Source of the DNA: an uncultured Tateyamaria sp.
GTDB lineage: Bacteria; Pseudomonadota; Alphaproteobacteria; Rhodobacterales; Rhodobacteraceae
Length of the DNA stretch: 64,000 nucleotides
NCBI GenBank assembly: GCA_905480645.1
Contig: CAJQRC010000017.1
Span: 1-64,000, forward strand
Reading direction: 5' to 3'
Shown: positions 24,896-34,991 of the stretch, in pieces
How the letters are laid out: every line of letters begins with the position of its first letter
How positions within the stretch are numbered: position 1 is the stretch's first letter
Notes under the pieces: model-generated
Seen by the model: the letters and a program-made list of their open reading frames with translations, nothing else
Databases searched by the model: none
What the model was told of the DNA's origin: nothing
Translations under genes and position numbers: made by a program

Positions 24896-26353
24896 ATGAC
24901 ATACCGAACCGACATTCGTTTTTTGTTAAATGGTAAGACCATCTCGCTTTCTTCTGTTGGTGCAGATCAAACGCTCCTCGACTTTCTCAGGCTTGAATGC
25001 CGCCTAACGGGTACCAAAGAGGGTTGTGCAGAAGGGGATTGCGGAGCCTGTACTACACTGGTCGGTCGCCTAGTTGATGGTAACTTGACGTATGCTCCGG
25101 TAAATTCTTGTATTCGTTTTCTCGCTTCGGTGGATGGATGCCACGTTGTGACAGTAGAATATCTTTCAGGGCCGGAAGGGCGTTTGCATCCGGTTCAGCA
25201 GGCTATGGTTGAACATCATGGCAGCCAATGTGGGTTTTGCACACCTGGCTTTATAATGTCGCTATATGCACTTTGGATGGAAATTCCTGAACCAACTATC
25301 AGGCAAATAGAAATTGCACTTCAGGGTAATCTCTGTCGCTGTACTGGTTACGCTCCTATTATAAAAGCAGCAGCCGCAATTAATCATTACGGCTCGCCTG
25401 CTGCTGATCATCTTAATACCGAACGTGTCGAAGTTACTGAACAACTCGCAAGCTTGTGGGATGGCTTGCGCATTACATCTGGTCCGGAAGACAACTTAAG
25501 TATTTTACCATCTGATTTAGATGATTTAGCCGAATGCTTATTGGAGTATCCTAACGGTACGATCATTGCAGGTGCTACCGATGTAGGATTGTGGGTTAAT
25601 AAGTTTTTTCGCAACATAGGCCCAGCTATTTTTACTGGGCATCTGAGCGATTTTAAAACTGTTGAAGTGCAGGGAGATGCGCTTTTTATAGGCGCTGGCG
25701 CCAGTTATACTGATTGCCAAGAAAGTCTGTCCAAGCATTTGCCACACCTTGTGACCTATTGGGATCGTATAGCAGGTTGGCAGGTGCGTAATATGGGGAC
25801 TGTAGGAGGTAATATCGCTAATGGATCTCCAATTGGAGATACCCCGCCTGTTCTGATAGCGCTGGGCGCACAAATTCAGTTGCGATGTGGTAATGAACGC
25901 CGTGATTTACCTCTTGAAAACTTTTTTATTGATTACGGTAAGCAGGATAGGAAAGTTGGTGAATTTGTTGAAAGCATCCGTGTGCCGTTACCCAAAAATG
26001 ATGAACGCAATGCCGCTTATAAGATCTCAAAACGCAGGGATGATGATATTTCTTCTGTGGCGGTTGGGATTAATATGGTGGTCACCAACGAGATAATTGT
26101 TGGATGCCGTATTGCTTATGGAGGGATGGCGGCAACACCAAAACGGGCAGCAAATGCTGAGGGTGCCTTAATCGGTAATAGTTTGACAAAGGCGAGCTTT
26201 GAAAAGGCGGCAGCTGCGCTTTCAGAAGATTTTAAACCATTAAGTGATTGGCGCGGATCCGCAGAGTATCGAATGCTTTCAGCCCAAAATTTACTACGTC
26301 GTTTTTATCTTGAGCAGGCATCAGACACGCCTGTTCAATTGGTCTCAGCCTGA
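24896..26353 (+). CDS. xdhA: Xanthine dehydrogenase, small subunit (2Fe-2S and FAD)
   Basis: A 485-residue protein. The N-terminal plant-type ferredoxin cluster ligands are in EGCAEGDCGACTTLVG. The second [2Fe-2S] domain has CGFCTPGFIMSLY and CRCTGYAPI. An FAD-binding domain follows after residue 200 (IIAGATDVGLWVNK, WQVRNMGTVGGNIANGSPIGDTPP). The subunit passes electrons from the molybdenum centre to NAD. First gene of xdhABC. The stop at 26353 lies 16 bp before the large-subunit ATG. It is controlled from the palindrome-containing region shared with the divergent LysR gene. Confidence 0.96.
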   Translation: MTYRTDIRFLLNGKTISLSSVGADQTLLDFLRLECRLTGTKEGCAEGDCGACTTLVGRLVDGNLTYAPVNSCIRFLASVDGCHVVTVEYLSGPEGRLHPVQQAMVEHHGSQCGFCTPGFIMSLYALWMEIPEPTIRQIEIALQGNLCRCTGYAPIIKAAAAINHYGSPAADHLNTERVEVTEQLASLWDGLRITSGPEDNLSILPSDLDDLAECLLEYPNGTIIAGATDVGLWVNKFFRNIGPAIFTGHLSDFKTVEVQGDALFIGAGASYTDCQESLSKHLPHLVTYWDRIAGWQVRNMGTVGGNIANGSPIGDTPPVLIALGAQIQLRCGNERRDLPLENFFIDYGKQDRKVGEFVESIRVPLPKNDERNAAYKISKRRDDDISSVAVGINMVVTNEIIVGCRIAYGGMAATPKRAANAEGALIGNSLTKASFEKAAAALSEDFKPLSDWRGSAEYRMLSAQNLLRRFYLEQASDTPVQLVSA

Positions 26354-26369
26354 GCTAGGAGATTATCGG

Positions 26370-28688
26370 ATGAAAGATAACCCAACCATTGTAGGGTCAG
26401 TCCATAAAGATCGTATCCATGAAAGTGCCATTAAGCATGTAACAGGTCAGGCTGATTACTCTGATGATATAGCTCTACCTGAAGGTGCATTACACGCCTA
26501 CCTTGGTGGACCAAAAGTAGCCCATGCTACAATTAGAAGTATGGATTTTTCTGCAGTTTTGACTGCTCCTGGTGTTATTGGCGTACTGACTGCAGAGGAT
26601 GTACCTGGTGTCAATGATATTAGTCCAACTGGCCTGAATGATGAACCTGTGTTCCCGAAAGATAAAATTCAGTTTTATGGCCAACCAATTTTTGCAGTAG
26701 TTGCCGAAACACGAGATTCAGCCCGCCGTGCGGCTGAGCTTGCTAAATTTGATTACGAAATTTTACCTCACGCAATTGACCCTATTGCCGCACAAGAAGC
26801 TGATTACCCATTTGTTACAGCGCCACTTAAACTGGAACGCGGTAGTATTGACACCGCATTCGCATCTGCACCACATCGCATAAAGGCGCGCATGCATGTT
26901 GGTGGGCAGGATCATATGTATCTGGAAGGTCAAATAGCCTTTGCAATCCCAGGTGAGGATGATGAAATTGTCATCTATAGCTCAACCCAGCATCCGTCTG
27001 AGGCCCAGCATATGGTTGCGCATGTACTTGGCGTGCCGTCAAACGCTGTCGTGGTAAATGTACGCCGTATGGGTGGTGGATTTGGCGGCAAGGAAAGTCA
27101 GATGAATTTGTTCTGCGCTGTTGCTGCAATTGCTGCAAAAAAGTGGAAGCGAGCTGTCAAAATTCGTCCAGATAGAGATCAGGATATGACGGCAACCGGT
27201 AAACGCCATGATTTTGTGATCGATTATGACATTGCATTTGACGCAGTCGGCCAGATTATTGCTGTTGATAATATCTTTTCGGCCCGTTGTGGGTTTTCGG
27301 CAGATCTGTCTGGCCCAGTAACTGATCGTGCATTGTTTCACGCGGATAACGCCTATTTCTATCCTAATGTTCGGCTACAAAGCCGACCAATGAAGACTAA
27401 TACGGTGTCTAATACAGCTTTCCGTGGGTTTGGAGGACCTCAAGGAGTTATTGCGGCTGAGCGCATGATTGAAGAGATCGCCTATGCCACTAATCAGGAT
27501 CCTCTCGATGTTCGTAAAACTAATTTTTATGGCGGTAAAGATCGACATCTGACCCCGTACCACCAGCAGGTAAAAGATAATATCCTTCAGCGCCTAGTGG
27601 ATGAACTGGAAACTACTGCAGAGTATCGCAAGCGACGGTGTGACATTATCAGTTTTAATAAAAAATCACCGATTTTGAAAAAGGGCATCGCACTTACTCC
27701 CGTGAAGTTTGGGATTTCATTTACAGCGACTTGGTTCAATCAGGCTGGCGCATTAGTGCATGTCTATAATGATGGTTCTATTCAATTGAACCATGGCGGA
27801 ACAGAGATGGGTCAGGGCTTGAACACCAAAATTGCTCAAGTAGTTGCCGACGCTTTTCAAGTAGATTTTGAGCGTATCAAAATTACTAAAACTACGACTG
27901 AAAAGGTGCCAAATACTTCTGCCACTGCAGCATCCAGTGGTACCGATTTGAACGGTATGGCGGCTTTGAATGCCGTTGAGAAAATTAAGGAAAGACTTAT
28001 TTTGTTTGCTGCTGAAAAGTGGTCGGTTGCGCCTGAACTTGTTACATTTCACCCTAATGAGGTTCATATTGATAAAAAAATAATGAGCTTCAATTCTTTA
28101 ATTAAAGAGGCATACATGGGTCGGGTACAACTCTCAGCTACAGGGTTTTACAAAACACCTAAAATCCACTGGGATCGTGTAAAAGGACGAGGTAGCCCTT
28201 TTTACTATTTTGCATATGGTGCCGCTTGTTCGGAAGTCCTTATTGACACATTAACTGGTGAATATCGCGTCGAACGTACAGATATTTTGCATGATGTAGG
28301 TAGATCTCTAAATCCTGCTTTGGATGTAGGCCAGATCGAAGGCGCGTTCATTCAGGGGATGGGATGGCTTACCAGTGAGGAGTTGTGGTGGGATAATGAT
28401 GGACAATTGCGGACCCACGCACCGTCTACCTATAAAATTCCATTAGCCTCTGACCGGCCCCGCATTTTCAACGTATGTCTTGCTGATTGGTCTGAAAATA
28501 AAGAATTAACAATTAAACGTTCAAAAGCTGTGGGGGAACCTCCCTTTATGTTAGGCATTTCAGTGTTTGAGGCACTGTCGATGGCCGTGGCTTCGGTCGG
28601 CAATTATCAATTGTGTCCCCGACTTGATGCACCTGCAACCCCAGAACGAATTTTGATGGCTGTTGAGCGTATGAAAGTAGAGGCATAG
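26370..28688 (+). CDS. xdhB: Xanthine dehydrogenase, molybdopterin-binding large subunit
   Basis: About 772 residues. The start at 26370 has TAGGAG upstream and gives the family N-terminus (MKDNPTIVGSVHKDRIHESAIKHVTGQADYSDD); the track start at 26244 lies inside xdhA. Molybdopterin-binding segments are VRRMGGGFGGKESQ, NTAFRGFGGPQGV, HGGTEMGQGLNTK and, with the catalytic Glu, KAVGEPPFML. It hydroxylates hypoxanthine to xanthine and urate in the cytoplasm together with XdhA. Only 3 bp separate it from xdhC. No key residue appears to be missing. Confidence 0.96.
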   Translation: MKDNPTIVGSVHKDRIHESAIKHVTGQADYSDDIALPEGALHAYLGGPKVAHATIRSMDFSAVLTAPGVIGVLTAEDVPGVNDISPTGLNDEPVFPKDKIQFYGQPIFAVVAETRDSARRAAELAKFDYEILPHAIDPIAAQEADYPFVTAPLKLERGSIDTAFASAPHRIKARMHVGGQDHMYLEGQIAFAIPGEDDEIVIYSSTQHPSEAQHMVAHVLGVPSNAVVVNVRRMGGGFGGKESQMNLFCAVAAIAAKKWKRAVKIRPDRDQDMTATGKRHDFVIDYDIAFDAVGQIIAVDNIFSARCGFSADLSGPVTDRALFHADNAYFYPNVRLQSRPMKTNTVSNTAFRGFGGPQGVIAAERMIEEIAYATNQDPLDVRKTNFYGGKDRHLTPYHQQVKDNILQRLVDELETTAEYRKRRCDIISFNKKSPILKKGIALTPVKFGISFTATWFNQAGALVHVYNDGSIQLNHGGTEMGQGLNTKIAQVVADAFQVDFERIKITKTTTEKVPNTSATAASSGTDLNGMAALNAVEKIKERLILFAAEKWSVAPELVTFHPNEVHIDKKIMSFNSLIKEAYMGRVQLSATGFYKTPKIHWDRVKGRGSPFYYFAYGAACSEVLIDTLTGEYRVERTDILHDVGRSLNPALDVGQIEGAFIQGMGWLTSEELWWDNDGQLRTHAPSTYKIPLASDRPRIFNVCLADWSENKELTIKRSKAVGEPPFMLGISVFEALSMAVASVGNYQLCPRLDAPATPERILMAVERMKVEA

Positions 28689-28691
28689 GTT

Positions 28692-29573
28692 ATGGCTGGC
28701 TCACTTGAAAAATTAGTCCAATTTTTGGATTCTGAGAAATCAGTAATTTATATTGTCTTGAAGCGGGTGCAAGGATCGTCTCCAAGAGATGTGGGAACAG
28801 AAATGTTTGTTTCCAAGCGGGCGTTTCATGGAACAATTGGTGGTGGTCAACTTGAATATTTGGTTATTGAGCGGGCTCAAGCAATGCTTCGAGATGGTAC
28901 GCTAAATACAGAGATGGATATTCCACTTGGTCCAGAGATTGGACAATGTTGTGGTGGGCGTGTGGAAATCAGTCTCGCTCGGATGCGCGATTCAGACATA
29001 AAGTGCGCTATCAATCGTGCATATAAGCAAAACAATTCAATGCCGCATGTTTACGTTATGGGTTCGGGTCATGTTGGACGAGCGTTGGCGGCACAATTGC
29101 AGCACTTACCTGTTCGCTGTATTCTTGTTGATACCCGGCCTGAAGAAATTGCTTTATGTGACGCAAATGTTGAAAAACGGATCAGTGCAATCCCTGAAAT
29201 TGATGTTATGAGTGCGCCAGCAGGCAGTGCTTTTATCATTTTAACCCATGACCATAGTTTGGATTTTCTGCTTACTTCTAGTGCGCTTGAACGCAATGAT
29301 GCAAGCTACGTAGGTATGATTGGTTCCGTGAGTAAACGAGCCAAATTCACTAACTGGACCCAGAATAATACTAATCCCGTATCATTGGATCATTTAAAAT
29401 GCCCCATAGGGATGAGTACCAGCAATGATAAGCGGCCAAGTATTATAGCTTCTTTTGTAGTTGCTGAAGTTGTAAATGAACTAACTCATGGAGTTAAAAA
29501 GTCTATTTCTGAAGAAGAAAATACAGTGCTACAGCAGTACAGCCAACATGATCGGAAAGCGATTTTAGTTTGA
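28692..29573 (+). CDS. xdhC: Xanthine dehydrogenase accessory protein XdhC
   Basis: A 293-residue protein. The N-terminal XdhC/CoxI motif contains GSSPRDVGTEMFV and GTIGGGQLEYLVIERA, and the conserved Cys pair lies in GQCCGGRVEI. A Rossmann domain follows (HVYVMGSGHVGRALAAQL) with VGMIGSVSKRAKF. XdhC binds the molybdenum cofactor, promotes its sulfuration and inserts it into XdhB. It is the third gene of the operon. The 151-bp gap to guaD contains a small CTCAA/TTGAG hairpin followed by CCTTATTTTT, which may be a weak terminator. Confidence 0.93.
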   Translation: MAGSLEKLVQFLDSEKSVIYIVLKRVQGSSPRDVGTEMFVSKRAFHGTIGGGQLEYLVIERAQAMLRDGTLNTEMDIPLGPEIGQCCGGRVEISLARMRDSDIKCAINRAYKQNNSMPHVYVMGSGHVGRALAAQLQHLPVRCILVDTRPEEIALCDANVEKRISAIPEIDVMSAPAGSAFIILTHDHSLDFLLTSSALERNDASYVGMIGSVSKRAKFTNWTQNNTNPVSLDHLKCPIGMSTSNDKRPSIIASFVVAEVVNELTHGVKKSISEEENTVLQQYSQHDRKAILV

Positions 29574-29724
29574 TGAGGGAACCACAATCTCCGTTTTGTA
29601 CGCTGACGAATAAGATAATCGTCTCAAAGGAGTTGAGCCTTATTTTTACTGGCCAAAGTGCTGTAGTAAAAAAGGGTGATAGATTTCAATACCAAACTTA
29701 TCTTTGTATTTTGTGAGAATACAG

Positions 29725-31017
29725 ATGAAACTTAAATTACTCCGTGGGCGTATTTTGACATTTCATCACGAACCTCGAAATGGTGATGACGACGCGGCTT
29801 ATACTTATATCGAAGACGGCGCTTTATTAATTCGAGATGGAATTATTCAGCAAGTTGGTACATTCGAAACCGTTTCGACAATGGCTCCAACTGCACTTGT
29901 TACTGATCATCGACCTCATTTGATGTTAGCCGGATTCATTGATGCGCACATTCATTTTCCTCAGGTTCAAGTTATTGGATCTTGGGGTTCACAGCTATTG
30001 AATTGGCTTAATGATTATACGTTCCCACAAGAGGCGCTTTATGCAGACCCTGACCATAGTAAAAATATGGCCTCGAAGTTTTTTGACCAGCTAATTGCAC
30101 ATGGAACCACGACAGCTGCCGCGTTTTGTTCTGTCCATAAAACTTCTGTAGATGCGTTTTTCAAAGAGGCTTATACCAGAGGTATGCGTATGTTAGGTGG
30201 TAAGGTCCTTATGGATCGGAATGCGCCTGAGGGACTGCGGGACACACCGCAATCCGGATACGATGATACTAAAGCATTGATAGACACGTGGCATGGGACG
30301 GGGCGAAGTGGCTATGTAATTACTCCTCGGTTTGCTATTACTTCATCCCCGGCACAGATGGAGATGGTTCAAGCTCTAGCGTCTGAGTACGATGAATGTC
30401 ACATCCAAACGCACTTGTCGGAAAACCATGATGAGATTGCTTACACTGCAGAGCTTTATCCAAAAGCGCGCGATTATCTAGATATTTATCATTCTTATGG
30501 TTTACTCAGTGCAAAAACACTGTTGGGGCATTCCATTCACCTTAAACCTCGCGAGATTGACGTTTTGGTTGCTACAGGAGCTCACCCAGTATTCTGCCCC
30601 ACCTCTAATCTATTTCTTGGTAGTGGTCTCTTTGATGACGCTGGTTTGCGGGCGAAAGGGATTACCAATGGTATTGCGACTGATGTTGGAGCTGGCACCA
30701 GTTATTCTATGCTGCAGACCTTAAATGAGGGGTACAAAGTACTCCAGTTGCAGGGACAATCATTGCATCCGTTACAAGCATTTCATTGGGCAACACGCGG
30801 GAATGCATGTATCTTGGGTCTGGAGGATAAAATTGGTACGCTCGATGTTGGAACAGAGGCGGATGTTATTGTGTTAAATTCAAAAAGTACTGGTGCAATG
30901 GCCTTACGAATGGACTGCGCAACTAGTTTATCGGAAGAATTATTCATTCTTCAAATGATGGGTGATGATCGTGCAATCACAGAAGTATATGTTGCCGGAG
31001 AACCGCGAAAATCTTAA
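29725..31017 (+). CDS. guaD: Guanine deaminase
   Basis: About 430 residues of the amidohydrolase superfamily. Zinc ligands are visible in DAHIHFPQ (HxH), THLSENHDE and GHSIHL, with the late Asp in ATDVGAGTSYS. The segment GSWGSQLLNWLNDYTFPQEALYAD is typical of guanine deaminase. It converts guanine to xanthine, which feeds XdhAB. The start at ATG 29725 (MKLKLLRGRIL) is preferred to the TTG at 29704. It lies downstream of xdhC on the same strand and forms the purine block with the ureidoglycine aminohydrolase gene that follows. Confidence 0.93.
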   Translation: MKLKLLRGRILTFHHEPRNGDDDAAYTYIEDGALLIRDGIIQQVGTFETVSTMAPTALVTDHRPHLMLAGFIDAHIHFPQVQVIGSWGSQLLNWLNDYTFPQEALYADPDHSKNMASKFFDQLIAHGTTTAAAFCSVHKTSVDAFFKEAYTRGMRMLGGKVLMDRNAPEGLRDTPQSGYDDTKALIDTWHGTGRSGYVITPRFAITSSPAQMEMVQALASEYDECHIQTHLSENHDEIAYTAELYPKARDYLDIYHSYGLLSAKTLLGHSIHLKPREIDVLVATGAHPVFCPTSNLFLGSGLFDDAGLRAKGITNGIATDVGAGTSYSMLQTLNEGYKVLQLQGQSLHPLQAFHWATRGNACILGLEDKIGTLDVGTEADVIVLNSKSTGAMALRMDCATSLSEELFILQMMGDDRAITEVYVAGEPRKS

Positions 31018-31070
31018 CACTTTTTGGACCATGTCTTTTGTTGATGTGATTTCTTAAATAACAAGATTAA

Positions 31071-31087
31071 TTTGATATATTATCAAA
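31071..31087. promoter_or_regulatory. Palindrome TTTGATA-TAT-TATCAAA upstream of allE
   Basis: Perfect 7-bp arms about 98 bp before the ureidoglycine aminohydrolase gene. The same half-site occurs in opposite order in the dctP-LysR intergenic region (36654-36676). Candidate operator. Confidence 0.35.
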
Positions 31088-31184
31088 GAGATACGAAAAG
31101 TGTTGTTCGATGAAAGTGGGTAGTTTGCCGTAAGATAAACGCTCATAGATGAAGCATATTTTGAATCGATAGGAATAAAATCTA

Positions 31185-32018
31185 ATGTCAGCCAAGTATT
31201 TTTACCCAACTGGTGGGCATCCGGGCCAGGAACAACTTTTGACAGATCGTGCTATTTTTACCAACGCTTACGCTGTGATCCCAAAAGGAACGATGCGTGA
31301 CATCGTGACAAGTTATTTGCCATTTTGGGATAAAACCCGGCTTTGGGTTATTGCTCGGCCAATGACGGGATTTGCAGAAACATTTTCTCAATACATCATG
31401 GAAGTTTCACCTGGCGGTGGTTCTGACCAGCCAGAAACCGACATGGGCGTTGAAGGCGTTCTATTTATTGTTGCGGGTACAGCTTTTTTAAAAATCAATG
31501 GCGAAAATTATAACGTGGAGGAAGGTGGGTATGTTTTTCTGCCTCCGGAAACAAATTGGACTTTGCATAACAAGACAGATGATATATTACGGTTCCACTG
31601 GATTAGGAAGGCTTATCAAGCAGTAGTTGGGCTTGATCAGCCTGATGTTATCATTGCAAATGAGAAAGATATCCAACCTACGATTATGCCAGATACAGAT
31701 GGTAAGTGGAGCACAACACGTTTCGTTGCCCCCAGTGATCTACGACATGATATGCATGTAACGATCGTTACTTTAGAACCTGGTGCAGTCATACCATTTC
31801 TGGAAACTCATGTAATGGAACATGGTCTTTATGTCCTTGAGGGCAAAGGCGTCTACCGGCTTAATAATGACTGGGTAGAAGTTGAGGCAGGGGATTACAT
31901 GTGGTTACGCGCTTTTTGTCCTCAGGCCTGTTATGCTGGCGGACCGGGTAAATTTAGGTATTTACTTTATAAAGACGTTAACCGCCATATGAAATTAGGT
32001 GTAAGTATTGGGAATTGA
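31185..32018 (+). CDS. allE: (S)-ureidoglycine aminohydrolase, bicupin
   Basis: A 277-residue protein with two cupin repeats. The second repeat carries the likely Mn ligands around GAVIPFLETHVMEHGLYVLEGKGVYRLNNDWVEVEAGDYMWL. The start YFYPTGGHPGQEQLLTDRAIFTNAYAVIPKGTMRDIVTS is characteristic of the YlbA/UGHY family. It releases ammonia from (S)-ureidoglycine in allantoin breakdown. This extends the xdh-guaD pathway toward ureidoglycolate. Urate oxidase, allantoinase and allantoate amidohydrolase are not in this window. Its own promoter region lies in the 167-bp gap upstream. Confidence 0.9.
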   Translation: MSAKYFYPTGGHPGQEQLLTDRAIFTNAYAVIPKGTMRDIVTSYLPFWDKTRLWVIARPMTGFAETFSQYIMEVSPGGGSDQPETDMGVEGVLFIVAGTAFLKINGENYNVEEGGYVFLPPETNWTLHNKTDDILRFHWIRKAYQAVVGLDQPDVIIANEKDIQPTIMPDTDGKWSTTRFVAPSDLRHDMHVTIVTLEPGAVIPFLETHVMEHGLYVLEGKGVYRLNNDWVEVEAGDYMWLRAFCPQACYAGGPGKFRYLLYKDVNRHMKLGVSIGN

Positions 32019-32081
32019 GCCTTTTTCAAACCAATTTACAAAACGTCAAAGATTTGGATTTAATATTTAAATCTGGTTGGT

Positions 32082-33695
32082 TCACGCGGCAAATTCGCGA
32101 ATGACTTGACCTGCATTCACAGATACACGATTGCCGTCTCGCATTGAAAGTTGGCCGTTAACGGCCACATAGCAAATTCCTGACGCATAACGGCGCGGAT
32201 TTTGAGCCGTGGCATTACTGGCAATGTTAACTTGGTCGAAGATACAGATGTCGGCTTGGTACCCAACTTTGAGTATACCACGATTCTTTAAACCCAACCG
32301 AGCAGCGGGAACAGATGTTAGTTTCGCCAAACCTTCCGTTAATGAAAGGATACCTCTGTCACGAACATAGTATTGCAGGAAGCGTGCCGCCCATCCGTAT
32401 CCAGTCAATGACCCAAGATGATCTTTCAAAATGCCTTCATTGGCAGTTGCGACTGTATCAGAAATTACTGCGCATTCGGACTGACTTAGACACAGATCAA
32501 TATCGCTATCTTGAAATGACTTTGAGGCCCACATGCACGACATCAAATCACTGCCTTCTTCTAATAGAATGTCTAAAACTGCGTCATATGGGTGACAATT
32601 TCGCATCCTACCAATTTCAGCGAAATCCATGCCCACCAAGTCTTTGTTATGGGTGGCATTCAAAACGACTATATCTGACCACTTTTCTGCTTTAACGATT
32701 AACCACATCGGTTGAGGGTTTGCTTTTATTTTCTCCCGCTGCTCAGGATCAGCGAGGCGTATGAGAATGTCATCTAATGTACCAGCTTGGGCCCATTTAG
32801 GCAAAATGGCAGCCATAAAAGTGTTGTTCCAATCATGGGGTATAACATCAAAGGCAATGTCGGTGTCATGGCGACGCGCCACTTCGATCATTTCTAAGGT
32901 ATGCTCAACCGCATAATGTGGCGCACCGAATTTTGGCTGAATGTGGCTGATTTGAAGTTTGGCGCCTGATTGCCGGGCAGTTGCAATTGCCTCGGCAAAA
33001 CCCAAGTCGTAATGGGTATCTCGGTTGCGTACGTGAGTTGCATACAAGCGTTTATATTTAGCTGCGATTTCGCACAGAGGTACTAGGTGCTCGGGGGCTG
33101 CCAGAATGCCGGGAAAGTACTCGAGACCTGAAGAAAATCCTCCAGCGCCTTCATCCATGCACTGATCAACAAGCTGGGCCATTTGCTTTATGTCGTCCGC
33201 TTCTCCCGGATGTAATTCTCCACCAAGAACAGCGCGGTGAATAGTGCCATGACCCACAAAGGCCATTACATTGACCCCAAGCTCTGTCATTTCAAGAACA
33301 TCTAGGTAGTCACCGAACCCAAGCCAAGTTTTATGGTTGGCTTTATCGGTATACCAAGGTGCTACTTGTCGAATATCATCTTTAGAATTTACTGGTGCAC
33401 AGCTTGCCCCACATTGACCGATAACTTCAGTTGTTACCCCTTGGTGTACTTGGCTCTCGGCGCGACCATCAGCTATAAGAGTAAAGTCCGAATGTGTGTG
33501 CATATCAATAAAACCGGGCGAAACAATCAGTCCGGAAACATCGATTACTTCTTTGGCGGCGGCGGTTTGAATAGTCCCGCTGGGCTCTATTGCTGCAATA
33601 ACACTGCCAGTTATAGCTATATCTCCGCAAAAACTTCCCTGACCTGAACCATCGAAGATTTCACCATTTTTAAATACTAGGTCGTACATTGTCAT
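32082..33695 (-). CDS. N-acyl-D-amino-acid deacylase-like amidohydrolase
   Basis: A 537-residue amidohydrolase. The metal-binding HxH motif is in PGFIDMHTHSDFT. The GQCGASCAPV segment is typical of D-aminoacylases, and YATHVRNRDTHYD and KLQISHIQPKFG contribute further His ligands. The enzyme hydrolyses N-acyl-D-amino acids or related amides such as cyclic ureides; the exact substrate is unknown. It follows dctM by 6 bp as the last gene of a dctPQM operon, so the TRAP transporter probably imports its substrate. AGGA lies 4 nt before the ATG at 33695; an internal ATG at 33689 is also possible. Confidence 0.82.
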   Translation of the reverse strand: MTMYDLVFKNGEIFDGSGQGSFCGDIAITGSVIAAIEPSGTIQTAAAKEVIDVSGLIVSPGFIDMHTHSDFTLIADGRAESQVHQGVTTEVIGQCGASCAPVNSKDDIRQVAPWYTDKANHKTWLGFGDYLDVLEMTELGVNVMAFVGHGTIHRAVLGGELHPGEADDIKQMAQLVDQCMDEGAGGFSSGLEYFPGILAAPEHLVPLCEIAAKYKRLYATHVRNRDTHYDLGFAEAIATARQSGAKLQISHIQPKFGAPHYAVEHTLEMIEVARRHDTDIAFDVIPHDWNNTFMAAILPKWAQAGTLDDILIRLADPEQREKIKANPQPMWLIVKAEKWSDIVVLNATHNKDLVGMDFAEIGRMRNCHPYDAVLDILLEEGSDLMSCMWASKSFQDSDIDLCLSQSECAVISDTVATANEGILKDHLGSLTGYGWAARFLQYYVRDRGILSLTEGLAKLTSVPAARLGLKNRGILKVGYQADICIFDQVNIASNATAQNPRRYASGICYVAVNGQLSMRDGNRVSVNAGQVIREFAA

Positions 33696-33701
33696 CTCAT
33701 C

Positions 33702-34991
33702 CTAGAGTGCGGGACCATAAAGCCAATTGGGCAGTAAAACGGCGATATCGGGAAATGCGATTAATATTAGCATACCAACGATATACGCCCCGATGAACGG
33801 TAATACTGCAACTGAAATTCGTTCAATTGAGATATTTGAAATCCGTGCGGCAACGGTAAGATTTGCGCCTAAAGGTGGGGTCAGAAAACCAATTTCGCAG
33901 GTTATGACGGTAAAGATGCCAAACATGACAGGATCAACGCCAAGTGAAGTGGCTAATGGAAGAAATACTGCGGTAAATAAAACAATTTGGGCCAGTGACT
34001 CCATAAATGTTCCAATAAAAATGTAGAAAATTCCAATTAATAAAAGCACTAAATACTTATTTTCGGTGATTGAAGTTATCCCGTCTTGAACCGCTGTTGG
34101 AACATCATAGAACGCGGTTAATTGCCCAAATGCTAATGTTGGTGTCAGAAGTATTAAAATCCCTGTTAAAAGCGCTGTAAATCGCAATGCATCGATCAGT
34201 TTTTTCAAAGTTAATTCGCGGTATATGAACAGCCCAACAAAAAGAGAGTAAAATACAGCTACTCCCGCGGCTTCTGTTGGTGTGAATGCACCACCATAAA
34301 TACCGCCTAAAATCAAAATAGGTGCGCCAATAGACCATTTTCCGTCCCAGGCTGCCTTAAGGAATGGACCCCATGAGAAGGGGTCCCCGTTTCCACCATA
34401 TCCACGACGGCGGGCAATAATATATGTTGTGATCATTAGTAGAATTGTAATCATCAGACCTGGTAATAGTCCTGCTAAAAACAGCCTTGGTATAGATGTT
34501 TCAGACACAAGCCCGTAGATAATTAAAAGGTTTGACGGTGGAATTAGACTGCCCAACGCACCAGCACTGGCTGTTATCGCAGCAGCAAAAGGAATATCGT
34601 AGCCTTCTCGCTTCATTGCGGGAACTGTTACAGAACCGATTGCTGCTGTAGTTGCAGGGCCTGAACCAGAAAGTGCAGCAAACAGCATGCAAGCAAAAAC
34701 TGTGACCAGTCCCATTGATCCGCGGTAGGCACCAACAAGTGTTGTAGCTATTCCAATCATCCGATTGGCCATTCCCCCAACCTCCATTAATCGCCCAGCC
34801 AGAACGAACAGTGGAATCGTCAAAAGTGGAAAAGGCGTCAGACTACCGTAGCCGGTTTGGGCCATTAGAGTGTAGGGGATGTCGATGATATAAATTGCAA
34901 CTGCAGTTGTTAGCCCAACTGCAACAAAGAGTGGGATACCCATAATTGTAAGAATAACAAAGCATATTGCCAGAATAGCAAGAGGACTCAT
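33702..34991 (-). CDS. dctM: TRAP transporter large permease
   Basis: A 429-residue protein with about 12 membrane helices. It shows DctM signatures: MAQTGYGSLTPFPLLTIPLFVLAGRLMEVGGMA, ALSGSGPATTAAIGSVTVPAMKREGYD and GSLIPPSNLLIIYGLVSETSIPRLF. It forms the sodium-driven channel of the TRAP system with DctQ. It overlaps the dctQ end by 4 bp (34988-34991). Substrate probably an organic acid or N-acyl amino acid, given the adjacent deacylase-like gene (inference). Confidence 0.95.
   Translation of the reverse strand: MSPLAILAICFVILTIMGIPLFVAVGLTTAVAIYIIDIPYTLMAQTGYGSLTPFPLLTIPLFVLAGRLMEVGGMANRMIGIATTLVGAYRGSMGLVTVFACMLFAALSGSGPATTAAIGSVTVPAMKREGYDIPFAAAITASAGALGSLIPPSNLLIIYGLVSETSIPRLFLAGLLPGLMITILLMITTYIIARRRGYGGNGDPFSWGPFLKAAWDGKWSIGAPILILGGIYGGAFTPTEAAGVAVFYSLFVGLFIYRELTLKKLIDALRFTALLTGILILLTPTLAFGQLTAFYDVPTAVQDGITSITENKYLVLLLIGIFYIFIGTFMESLAQIVLFTAVFLPLATSLGVDPVMFGIFTVITCEIGFLTPPLGANLTVAARISNISIERISVAVLPFIGAYIVGMLILIAFPDIAVLLPNWLYGPAL

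Noticed and set aside
29574-29724. Possible riboswitch between xdhC and guaD
   Set aside because: Only short hairpins (GACGA/TCGTC and CTCAA/TTGAG) are visible and I could not match a known purine-responsive aptamer. A covariance search would be needed.
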